From Orthonyx spaldingii (Eukaryota > Chordata > Aves > Passeriformes > Orthonychidae), in NCBI GenBank assembly GCA_013397795.1, contig VZTJ01004182.1, forward strand, positions 434,001-498,000: a stretch of 64,000 nucleotides of DNA, in the 5' to 3' direction. Under the pieces are notes generated by a model. That model did no database searches and had not been told where the DNA came from. It worked only from the letters and a program-made list of their open reading frames with translations. Shown piece after piece: positions 36,222-47,615 of this stretch; position 1 is the first letter of the stretch, and each line of letters opens with the position of its first letter. Made by a program: the position numbers and the translations under genes.

Positions 36222-39200
36222 CCCCTAATAAAAAGACACTGTTTAGGTGCCTGCTTGCTCCTCCACACATGCCCACACAAATTGCCCCCAGGGAACACAT
36301 CTTCTCCATAACCATCTCAGTTAGAGGTTAGCTTACATTTTTGTTAGGCTGGCTCTACATGAGAAAAAGTCTCTTCTCCTGGAGATTGTTGGGTAGATTG
36401 TTTGAGCAAGTAGGTTCAGTTGAAGTTCAGATTAGCATCTAGAGTAAATTAACAAGCCTTTTTTGTTGGCCCATTATTACTTGTTAAGCTGGGAGACCAC
36501 ATGAATTTCTACACCTGCAACTGACTAAGTAACCTGTAAACATGCATACATAGGAGTTTGTCAGTAAGCATCTGTTGGGACTCTGTCTTGGCCCTCATTA
36601 ACTGGGAAAACCGCATATTCTTTGATTTCTTTTTCAGGTCAGATTCTCTGTACGTCATTCCAGAGAACGTCATTTACAGACAGTTGTTATCATGTTTACT
36701 TTGATCCTAGAGATACTTGCTTGGAAAGAAGTACATGGAATTTAGGGGGCATAATTGCTAGAATTCCTTATACCTGCCAATCTGGCTGCATTGTGAAAAC
36801 TCCATTAAATGTATTGGAGAAAACCTCAGGAAAGACACAAAGAATTTAAGCATTACTTACCTTATTAATCTGTCTAAAAGCATTGCTCTAAAGAGGAGGT
36901 CAAGTATAATTTCAATTGTTTTACAGCCACTGCAGTTAAATACCTTCAATTAAATCTCTATGACTGTATAGCATCGCAATAATACTTTACACCTCCAGGG
37001 TCTTTAGTCAAAAGGCCTTAATAATTTTATAAAGCTCCTTTAAAAGATTAAGAAGCTGGTCTTCAAGCTGCCCCCTGAGACAGGACTAGACTTCAGAATA
37101 CCTATTCTGCAGAGCACAACCAAAGCATTCAGCCCCTCTTTCTCCAGTTATGATGGCCAAGTAAAAGCCCTGAAGGACCCCCACTGCAGGTGCTCTTCTC
37201 ATGCAGGTCTGTCTTAGTAGCCTCCACAGCCTGGTGCTTTATATCCTGACTCCTCTTGGGCTGCAGAGAAATTAAATACTGGAAATTCTGATGCATACCA
37301 AATGGATTTAGACAGTAACTGTCAGGAACAGTGCTATAGCATAGAAGAAAAGCTACAGAAACAATATGCTTGCTTGTGTATAGCAGCAAACAAGTCCTAC
37401 AAAACACAGAACATGCCAACTGCTTTAATGAGATACATTATTGTTAAAATTAGTCTTTAAATGCAACATGTGCCCCATAGCTTATTACCACAAACCCTGG
37501 CATATTGTACAAGCCTTGTACAAGATACTTCATTTACAGATAGTGCAACTAACAGATGAAGGAATTGCTTTCTGAGATGACTCAGGCTCCTACTGTGAGC
37601 TGCTGTGACCTCTCCTCATGGATGCTGAGGATATGCCCAACTCAGCTTGGATAACTGGTCTCTTTGGGGCACGGGGCAGGTTTCAGAGCTGTCTTTGATC
37701 TTTGCCCTTCCTATCATATTGCCTGCTGTACTCCATCTCCTCACTTCACCGGAGGGTGTATTGGACAGCTGGTTCAGGTCCCACAACCAAGCAGAGGGAG
37801 GACTGAAGAGCCTGTGATCTCAAAGAAACCACAAAATAATTCTGCTATGACAGCTGATGCTGCACACACTTCTGCTGTAGTAAAATGGCACATCAGCCTG
37901 CTGCTTTTGTGCAAGCAGTGAAGGGATTACCTAGAGATTGAAAACACAATACAAATAAACCAGCTTCTTGCTCTGTGCCTTCATTTTAAACTCCTCTTTC
38001 TTTCAGTCTGGAGGACTTTTACTAGTTTCCCTATCCACCCTTTGAAGGAAGCAGAGGGCTCAAGAAAGGGCGAGGGATGTATCAGCCTGACACCGTAAGC
38101 CCAGTCTAACACTAGCCCTCTGCTCAGAAAATTGAATGTCTTTTGTGCATCACTCCACTCTGAAATCAGCAGATTACAACTTTGAAAAGAATTGTAAAGT
38201 TACATTTCTAAACCTGCTTTTCTGGATTTGGCCTTTTCTCTCATGTCCAAACTAAGGCCAGTTTGAAGCTTTGCATGTCACATAGACTATCCATGTCCTG
38301 ATCTCTCTACACATGCTACTTCGGTATTTACGAGAGAAGGGTCCAAAACTGCTTCAGCCATGTGATGGTGGCTTTCCAAGGACCCCTAGTGCAATGCTGG
38401 CAGCCCTGCCATGTGCTTGTCAGAGTCACAAGAGTCCAGCAACACTGGCTACGAGACCAATTGCATGACATATTTGGACCGGACCATGGCTCATCCCTCA
38501 CTTGGATGCTTGGGGAAAGCGGAGCTGCTGCAGCATCACCCTCCACCCCATCCCACCCCACCGCCCCACATTCCCCGCAAACGCTGGGTATATTATTTTA
38601 TCCCAATGACTTCAGTATCTACCACTCCCTATCTCCAACACCCCATGAACAAGCAGGATGGCATGTTGTGAGAAGACCTGTTTACTAACCACACAAGAAT
38701 TTCCAGGATTTGCACTCCGGCCAGGAGGTTTCATCTGGCAGACCCAGAGACTGCTGTTCTGGTGATATTGTGTGCAGAGTTCTCAGCATTTTGTGGGTCA
38801 GAGTAAGTGGCATTTAAGGTTGCTAATCCTTTTAAACTCCTGCACTGGTTCTTTTCATTAGGTTACTATACCCAGCAATTACATATGCAGGGAAATGGAA
38901 AGCTCAGCTTTTCTCTCTCCGCTGGCTCAAATTTTCGGTACTTTGGGAAAATAGAAACAACCCACTGTATAGAGGCTGTCACCTTCATTTTGTGGATTTT
39001 GTCATTGAAAGGTAGGTTTTTGCATAAAAATCTTAACACAAGAATAGCCAAATGCTCATCCAGCCAGTATTTTCTACAGCAGTTGCAGATACCTAGATAG
39101 GAAGAAGACAAGCAGAGATACTTTCTGTGCATATTCTCTCAAACTCAGCTTGGGGCTCTAGTATTTCCAGAGTCCAAAGTAAATTCTTTGTATTTGGGTT

Positions 39201-41640
39201 CCCCACATCATCTCTTCCTCCTGTGTTTCTCCGATTGGTTTTTTTTGGACTCATATACTTGATGATAGAGGTTTACAACATGTAGTAGTGGTATGCAATT
39301 TACTAAGGCACCATATAAAACAGATCCTCTTCTTGCTTCTTCTGAACCTCCCAAAATATCTTGTTGGGGGAGACTACTTACAGACTTTTTTGCCAGCCAT
39401 GTTTCCACCCCTCTCCAAACACCGCTATACTGTGGATTACTGCAGACTTGCACTGGTTAATGAGCTGCCAGGGCGGCATTGTCACAGGGTATTCATCTAG
39501 AATAATCTCACAAGTGGGCATAGTTAAAACTTAAAGTGAAGGAGAGAATAGACTGATATAGCCTGGAACTTCATGCATATTTTGAAAGAGCTTATCAGTA
39601 GAGATGAACACTAAGGGGATGAACACTCCATCATCTTTTGTTTTCATTCTGATGACTTCAAGCTTTTGAGGACACCAGAACTGACTGAGCCTGATACTAC
39701 CTTTTCCATAGCATACCTAAGTGCGAAGTGCTGGATGCAGATGGCAGAACAATGCAGCCGCCTAAGGACTTCTAGCTCCACAGACTTGAGCAGCACAGGT
39801 GAAGCATTACCATGGATGGCTCTGCTGCTTGCAGCTCTGGAGCAGCAGTGCTTGGTGCAGACATAACTTCCCTGCCCTGTCCATCCTGCTGTACACTCCT
39901 TCCTGCCCCAGAGAATTTTCCACTCCAGTGCATTCATAGGAGCTGCAGCAACACCATTACCCTTTATTTCCTATGGAGTCTCCTGAAAATATCTTCCAAC
40001 TTTCTTAGTCCTATCACTCAGCATTGCTCTCGCAGTCACATGTACAACATATACTACAGTGCAAGGTGTCTGTCAAATACCAGCAGGGCTAACATGACAG
40101 AGATTTTATTTTCCCATGGCTGCAGTGGAAATGACTGTATGACATGTATAAACAGGTTTTCTGCATGTGAATTGCAACAATGAACATGGTTATCAGAGTT
40201 GCCAGCCCTTGTATGAGCTGGACTCTGCTCGAGGCCTTTTTACTTATGTGTTGTTCCAAGCTGGCAATGAAGAAAACAGTCCGAAAGAAATACTGTCACA
40301 ACAGGCTGGAATCTTGAACACTTGATGATATGTGCTGGGCCCAGCTGGACTTTCTGGTGGAGAACCATCTGGGCTGAGTCAGCAATTTGGTACTCCTGGG
40401 TACCTGAGGCCAGGAATGTGTTTCCCTATTTGAAAGGACAATATATATCCCTGTATGTCTGGAAGCTAAGGCCAGAGCTTTGCTGGCATGAAGAAAGTGC
40501 ATACTCTCCTGGCAATGCAGCCGTAACGCATGATGTCTGCAGGAGCCAGAGGGAAACATAATGTTTTTACAGAGGCTGGTCAAGTGATTGATACAAAAGC
40601 CACCAGCAGAACATACAGGGTCCTTGGGGTCACCTTCAGCTTCTCCTGAATTCTTAGGCAAAGATCACTCATTCAGATCAAATTTCTTCAACTGTATGTG
40701 AGAAAAGACCCCAGTAAAGGCTCAGTCACCACCTATTTTTATTTTCCTATGTGAGTTTCCCCCTCTCCAAATTGTTTGTGCATCACCAGTGCCTTTGTCA
40801 CAGTATTTGAAGGATTTCCTGGCAGACAACAAAGAACACACAAGCCCAGAACTGACAGCAAAGGAGAAGAATAAAACCCCCTGAGGGTGGTGAAGCAGGG
40901 GAACATCTCATTGCAGGGAAGGTATCTTCCCTTTGCCCTTGGTGGACATCCATAGATGAAGAAAAAAATTCCCCAAACCCAGCATTGTCGAAGGTGACTC
41001 TTCCCTAAAGTACAGTACTCTTCCCATGATGGCCACCTCAATTCCTTTCCTTCATCTTGGTAGGGCTTTAAAATGATCAAGATGGGGTAGAGAGAACAAA
41101 AAATGGTGAGAAGGATGTGCAGAAGGAAGTAATACAGGGCTGGGAGAGCAAGTTTGCTGAGAAAAGCAGCCAAGAATAATCCTACAGAACTTCTGTCTCG
41201 TTCATCCTGCACTAATAAGAAAAGAAGACACATTCAAGTGTGCAGCTGCTACTATAGGACTTTAACTTCTCCAGTCTGAGTGAACACCAAAACTCAATAA
41301 TGCAAGCATCCTAGTGACTTATTCTCATTGCCTGGAGTCACCAAGGGACTACTTGGACAAAAAGGCACCCAGCTGCAACAGTGTTACTGCTTTGCCTGCC
41401 ACATATTGCCTGCTAATGCTTCTCTCAGATGAGTCAGTCAACACTGAGGACCTGTTGGGTTGACGAACAGTCAAAGCCACATCAATCCTACAAAAGCAGT
41501 TGCCCTAAGATGTCATACACTTCTTCCCCTCAGCTTGCCACCTCCCAACCTTTCTGCAGCTGCAGGGTCCTGATCACTGGAGACTAACCATCACATCTGA
41601 AGATAACCTGCTTAGTTTAATAGATTGTCTCTATTTCTAT
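36222..41640. other. Unique non-coding DNA
   Basis: No gene is supportable. A tandem pair of palindromic TTGTACAAG units separated by CC is at 37505-37524. A 164-codon minus-strand open frame at 40739-41233 has a hydrophobic stretch of about 35-40 residues near its N-terminus, but no family match I recognise and no visible promoter or splice context. Other frames of 80-123 codons overlap on both strands. A phrase at 37530-37600 faintly recalls reversed MIR/L2 sequence but is not convincing. Confidence 0.5.
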
Positions 41641-41641
41641 G

Positions 41642-41676
41642 TATATATATATATATAATTTCTATAAATATATATA
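41642..41676. repeat. AT-rich simple repeat
   Basis: A (TA)8 run at 41642-41657 is followed by a second interrupted TA stretch (ATAAATATATATA). It forms an easily melted AT-only segment just upstream of the candidate LTR at 41693. Confidence 0.85.
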
Positions 41677-41692
41677 AGATTATACGTATGTC

Positions 41693-42200
41693 TGAGGGAA
41701 GCCTCAGAATGGGAACCAGCCCAATCACTCCCTTGATTTCACTGTGAACTTGTCAGATGGGACAATGGAGCAGAACTACCATTTACTTGGCCTATTTGAG
41801 ATCACCGCCTCCACCCTTCCCACCACCTACACAGACACTTTTCCCCAGGAAGCAATTACACTGTCATTCACTTCAACAAAAGTTATTCAGCATCTGAATT
41901 GGCCTTCAACAAGGCCAGCATCAGAGAGGCACATTCATTACAGGCGCACCCATGAATACCAACCCCTCCCTCATCCAGAGGCCTAGTCCACATGAAAGCC
42001 CAGCCTTTTGGAAGTTGTTTGCAGCATTCCCTCTACCAGAGTTCTCCAAACAATGTGCTCATAGTACAACTCACATTGATCAAAGAGGTTAGCCATTAAG
42101 CAACCTCTTCACTCTCAAGCTTCACACACAAAGTCTTTTCCTCTCTTAAGATATAAAAGACCTTTCTTTAAGGTATGAGGCCTAAATAAACTCAGCTGCA
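41693..42200 (+). mobile_element. Possible solo LTR, 508 bp, weak
   Basis: This stretch begins TGAGGGAAGCC and ends CAGCTGCA. It is flanked by TGTC on each side (41689-41692 and 42201-42204), which would be a 4-bp target-site duplication. Near its 3' end it has TATAAAA (42152-42158) and AATAAA (42185-42190) only 27 bases apart, an order seen in some compact LTRs. Against it, AATAAA is just 10 bases from the proposed end, which is short for an R-U5 segment, and a 4-bp repeat is weak evidence. No internal retroviral sequence is present. It could equally be unique DNA with chance signals. Confidence 0.22.
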
Positions 42201-42204
42201 TGTC

Positions 42205-44519
42205 TTATTAGACAGATGATGGGAACTGCTGTCTGAGTGAGGGCTGTTTGGGCCAAGGAATGAAGCAAAAATAGAGCTGGCATGGCTCAGGGCATGGCCA
42301 AGATGTCTCAAATCCTATGTCCCAACAGGGAAACAAAATACCTTCGTGCTTCATGACTTAGAATTTTCATTTTCACATCCTGAAGATTTTTTAGCCTTAT
42401 TTAATTTGGAAACAAGGCTTAGGCTGTGCCTTGTTTTATCTGTATGTGTGCATGTCCCTACAGACCTTTCAACTTATTGGCCAGCTTCAGTAACATTTAA
42501 CATATTAAAATCTAAAGTTTTCACAGTTTTTCTGGAAACTGACTTCTGAGAAAAAGACTAGAGACCTGAGTCAGCTGCAGCGTGAGATCACTCCCTATTA
42601 GTTATCAGTGACTATGCTTTAGAAAGGGTCCATATAAGTGATGAAAAACTTCTTTCAGATATTGTGGAAATACAGAAATACAGTAATTCCATGACTTGCT
42701 TATTAGCTACCCAAGGGTATGGCCAACCTTGAGCTGAACATCTGTAAAAGATCAGTCCTTCATTCTGGCACTCAGAAAGTTCTTGTTTGAGTTCTTACAG
42801 ACCTTGACTCCCATCCTACTCCCTAACTCTGTAGATTCAGCTCTTCCAGTCCTTCTCACTGACTTCCTTTCGTGTTCCAATGCCATTTGTTTTGTCAACT
42901 CTGTGATAACTAGGTGCCCAGATGGATCTCAATGTGTCATGAAAATAAACTCCCTGATGAATAATACATCCCTCTAACTCTTACCTTCCCTCCCTTGAAA
43001 GTGAAAGGTTGTCACATTTGTTTTCACCCTTACATTCAGCCAGCTGAAGAACACTGCTGGCATCTACACCTTGTGCAGACTCTTGGAGAGGCCAGAATTG
43101 CAAATTCATGCTCCTTATGCCTGCATCATCATTACAAGTTGGTAACTTTACATCTTTACACTTCTGTGAGCAACAGAAACAGTGGATCTCTCTTCTATTT
43201 CTGCCAAAGTCTATTAAGCAGAGGAATGGTCATTTAATTTTTGCCCTGATTTTCAAGCAAAGAGTGTGGATGGATTAGTTCAAAGAAGAGGAATATTTTT
43301 TGCACACCAGCAAAATGAATGAGAAAAGACACCTTGTCAGTGAAATGTGAAGGCAAATTCTGTTGTGAAGTGTGAAGAGTGCGAACTCTTAAGACTTTTG
43401 TAAGTCCTTAGCTCTTGCAGAGACACAGTTTCTAGTCAGGTCACTGGGAATTTCTACCTGAGCACAGATTGAATGAAATGAATAGGTTTCAGATACAGCC
43501 CCAGGAGGTTCAAACCCTTATTTCAGAATTTGGTTTGTTCTAGTACATGCAATAGAAGTTGCAAGTGACTCTTTTGGACACTTTCCTGTACTTTTCCTTT
43601 TCTATAAATAGGGAGCCTATGGAACGAGATGAAAAGTGACCACCTCTTAACCCAGGGACAGGAATAGTCCAAAGGGTTGCCATACAAGTTTTTCCAATCT
43701 CCACCCAGCCAGGATAATGTACTGCCCACTGTGAAGCCACCTCTGGGCTAAAAGAGCCGTGCAGCCCCCATGCTGATTTGGGAGTTTGGCCTTTCTGCTG
43801 TGGCTGCCAAAAGTGACATGAGTTAGTGCTAGGTTTGCTTTCTATTAACAGCTGTGCTGAGATCATGAGGTTTCTTAAGCTCTCAGTGTCCAACTGAAAA
43901 CTTTCAGTCAGCAGTGCTGTTTTCTGATGGAATCACACTGGTGACCTAGAGGTGAAAGATGATTTCATCTGTATTTCCACTAAAACAACTTCATAGCTCA
44001 GAGTTCATTCTAATCCATAAGTACTGTGAAAGCAGCCCCAGAAATGAGTATGAACATGTGTGGTTGCATCTGTACACAGCAGTGCGCCTTTGAGCATCTG
44101 CACTTGAATGCAAAGATCCAAACTACTCAGAGTGAGTGATTTAGACATTTGTAATTATGGCACAGTCTGGGTTTATTAAGTCTACTCATTAATGAACTTT
44201 GAAGTATACTTAAAATGCATACAAGTAGAGTTAAGATGAGGCAGGTTCAATTTCAAATTAATAGCTGGAATCCATTAAAAGGGCAGTAGCAGAAATACTG
44301 GGGATCCATAAAGTCTGCCATTATGCCATATACTAATGGAAAGCAAAAAGTTCTAAAATTGCACATGACAGTCATACAAGGAGTTCTGACTGAACCTTTC
44401 TGCCCACTAAACACAGGCCTGGGCTAACTCCATGAAGTAGTTGAATTGAACTCAGAACTCAGCTATTCATACTGACGGTAGCAGGTAACAAGTCTATCTA
44501 CTAGGCCCACAAATGGGTA
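42205..44519. other. Unique non-coding DNA
   Basis: I see no gene, tandem repeat or clear mobile element. A 117-codon minus-strand frame at 43540-43893 has no recognisable domain. Confidence 0.55.
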
Positions 44520-44778
44520 TCATAGAATCATGGAATATGCTGAGTTAAAAGGTATCCATCAGTATCATTATGTCAACTCCTGGTCCTGCACAGCATACCC
44601 CAAGAATCACACAATGTGCCTGAGAGCATTGCCCAAATGCTTCTTGAACTCTGTCAGACTTAGCTCTGTGACCACTTCCCTGGGGAGCCTGTTCCAGTGC
44701 TCAGTCACCCTTTGGGTGAAAAAACCTTTTCCTGATATCTAACCTAAACCTTTTCTGACACAGCTTCATGCTGTTAGA
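44520..44778 (-). mobile_element. CR1 LINE, 5'-truncated 3' tail
   Basis: Read on the minus strand, this is the 3' untranslated end of a CR1 non-LTR retrotransposon. It runs from the AAGCTGTGTCAGAAAAGG region through the 'gggtgactgagcactggaacaggctccc' type core to the terminal CCATGATTCTATG. The terminus carries the ATTCTATG-type octamer characteristic of CR1, which ends in short octamers rather than poly(A). About 260 bp remain of an element whose full length is about 4.5 kb, a typical truncation from incomplete reverse transcription, so it encodes nothing. Divergence is moderate. It is the best marker of avian (or other sauropsid) origin in the window. Confidence 0.92.
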
Positions 44779-47600
44779 GCTAGCGTTTTTTGCTAAAATT
44801 ACTGAAAAGGTCCTGACAACCATTTTTCAGTACAGCTCAGTAAACTTCATGAGCACTCTTAAAAATACAAGTGAGACAGTTTCTGATGCCTTCTTTTTGC
44901 TCCTGGGTTCTCAACACTAAAATTGGAGATGGATTGGGTCTGGGTTTAGATACAGACTTTAGACCTGGTTTACAGGTTAGCTTTGGCCTAAATCTGCACA
45001 TGCATCCTCCTAAATATTTTAATCCAGGTCAGGCATGTGTTTTTGAAGCAAACCTCCTGATCCTGTCTACTGCCTGTTCTTTGATTTACAATGCAGAAGG
45101 GTCTCAGGGCACACTAGACCCTTCTCAGATGAAACTAAGCAGTAGGATGCATTCCCACTGTCAATGGCTACAGGACCCTACCTAATGTGAAGCAGAGGCA
45201 TCAGGATGTTTAACATGATCACTGGTGGTTCAGGCCAGCAGACCCACTCAAGGCCCTGCACTACAGTCTAATAGAGACGTGACATAGATGCCCTAGCATA
45301 GAAATGTTTGAGCAGACACCAGGTACAAAGCATGTTGCATGGGGTTTACGCACCTTCTTAAAATGTGTGTGTTGATATTGAAAGAGAAGAAAACAAGCAT
45401 TGGTGTCGTGAGTAGAGACCACAGCCACTGCTCAGTGTAATCTTGGTTCAGACTATAAAGGGAGATATTACGAATGCTGTTTTCGTGTGCTGGTAAAACA
45501 GAGAGCAGGATGTCAGCACAAATGCTTCCTTCTGCATTTCCTGGGCTTGATTATGACAGTGTGTTTGTGTGACAAATAACACAAGCAGAAGTGGGCTTGG
45601 AAAGAACAAAGTGCTGGGTGTGGTAGCTGATCTCAAAACTGTCAGTACAGTAGTAAAAATGTTGGTGTGGTCTGCAGGAGGCCCTTGGGAGCCCAAGGGA
45701 CCCTTGACATAAGTGCCTACCTACCAGAACAAGGCACCCTCAGGCATGTCCCCCCTGGGCAGTCAGCCAGCTGCCTGCAAGGCCTCCTGTTGTTGAAGGG
45801 GCAGCCAACAGTGGGGCACGGCAGCTTGAGATTGTCTTCTCCAAGTGCCAAGCACAGCCAGTACCTCCCAGCTACTCTGTACAGTGGTGTTGCTGCCAGA
45901 AGCCCGCCTCTGACTTCTCTCCTACCAGTGGTTTAAACTCCAGCAAGGAAATGTTTTCTGACCCTTTGTAAAAATGTGATTTAATCTTAACTGTTCCAGT
46001 AGGCTGTAGTTTGCTAAACACACAAGGCAGATTAAGACTGTTAAGATACTTGTTTACTAAAGATGATTAATGATGACTTTAGAAGTTGTATGTAAACCAT
46101 GGTTTAGCAAGACTGGAATAAATATATAGGCAATACTTTCCCACGTTAGACTTAGTTATGATATAGGAAATAAGGGGACCAAAAAAAGCATTGGAGATGG
46201 GAAGATTAAGAAACAAACTCTGGGTTCTCTGTGAGCAGTGTTTATCACGACAGTCTTATCACAAATGGCCAGTAGATTAATTTGTCACCTTAGGATAATA
46301 TAACTGTGCATAGTTCAGTTACTTAATATGAACAGTAACACCGATTACCTTTACAACTGCAGAGTATTTGAAATTAAAAGCAGCAGAACTTTCCAGAGAC
46401 GTTAAAATGATTTCATATTAGTGATGAGATAGGAAGAAATAAGATTATAGAGAGTCTTTAGTTCACTTTGGGGTTGTAGGAATGAGTGTCCATCCATGTG
46501 GAAACTTATACCTGCAGATGCCCTGAGATCTTCTTTGAAACAATCTCTGAAATTTGTTGGGTAGGATTTCTCTCCTGGTAGGCTGCTCATCTACGCCTAT
46601 CCTTCATCAGAGATCTTCAGTTTTGAAACTGAAAGTTTTGTCTCTCCAGCTTGTTATCCACATAATCACACAGTTATTGACTTCTGTGTCATTATTGCCC
46701 ATGATTTCTGCATGTCATTAGCTCTGTTTCATTGCTCTGTGCTCATGGCATTCCATGTTTACCTGTATAAGTAAAATTCTTCTCTTTCACTGCAAGTTCC
46801 CAGTTTCTGTGAAGCGTGTTTCTCCCAGTGTCACAGTTGTCAGCCCATGGCTGGGGGTCAAGAGGCATCAGAGCTTAGCTTTCATCATATGGTAATAAAA
46901 GCGCCTTCTTTGGCCGAGTGCCTACCTGCTGCAGCTGAGCCTCTGCTGAAAAGAATGCAAGACAGTCCTGGTTAAAATAAAGCCCTGGACACTTCTGCAG
47001 TGCACACCAATACAGTTCTGCTTGTGCCCAGGAAGGCAAGGCAGCCCTGCCAGCTCCTTTGAGCCCTTTACGCCCTAGTGATCAGTGTAATGAGCAAGCT
47101 GAGTCTCTTCACTCGCTGCACACTACAAAGCAGATGACAAGATGGGCTCATTAGATCTTTCATATGAAAAATGCCAACAAATATTTGACATGAACCATCC
47201 TTTCTCGCAACACATATGAACTTGCAGGAAAAAATAAACCAAAAAACCCCACAGCCTGTCTATATTCCATATTATCCATCTTAATACAGACCTGCTGTCT
47301 GATGCCCCATCTGCTCCAGTGTGGCTGCAGTGTATGCCAACCAAAGGGTTTTTCTTGGGCAAAGACATGATATCCTTCTCAGCAGTGGAAATGAGGATAG
47401 CAATAACTCTTTTTCAACTATTCAAGGTGAAAAACTAAAGAAATACAAAAGTGACAGCAGTGACAACCCTCTGTCATAAGGTCCTGAAAATTGCTGCAAA
47501 CAAAAGAATGAATGAAAAATTAGAGGCTGATGGATGGTTTGCTGTTTAACATGGGACACTTTATCCTGCAGGACAGGCATCTTCTATGTTACACTTGGCC
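44779..47600. other. Unique non-coding DNA
   Basis: No gene is supportable. A GC-rich perfect inverted repeat, CCCTTGGG-AG-CCCAAGGG, lies at 45682-45699. The stretch 45940-46900 is AT-rich with few open frames over 60 codons. No recognisable repeat or RNA gene. Confidence 0.55.
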
Positions 47601-47601
47601 A

Positions 47602-47615
47602 ACACACACACACAC
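47602..47615. repeat. (AC)7 short microsatellite
   Basis: Seven uninterrupted AC units lie between TTGGCCA and CAATGAG. At this length it is probably stable. Confidence 0.8.

Noticed and set aside
37530..37600. Possible reversed MIR/L2 fragment (CATTTACAG...)
   Set aside because: Only a nine-base phrase resembles the consensus; the order and spacing of the remaining blocks do not follow.
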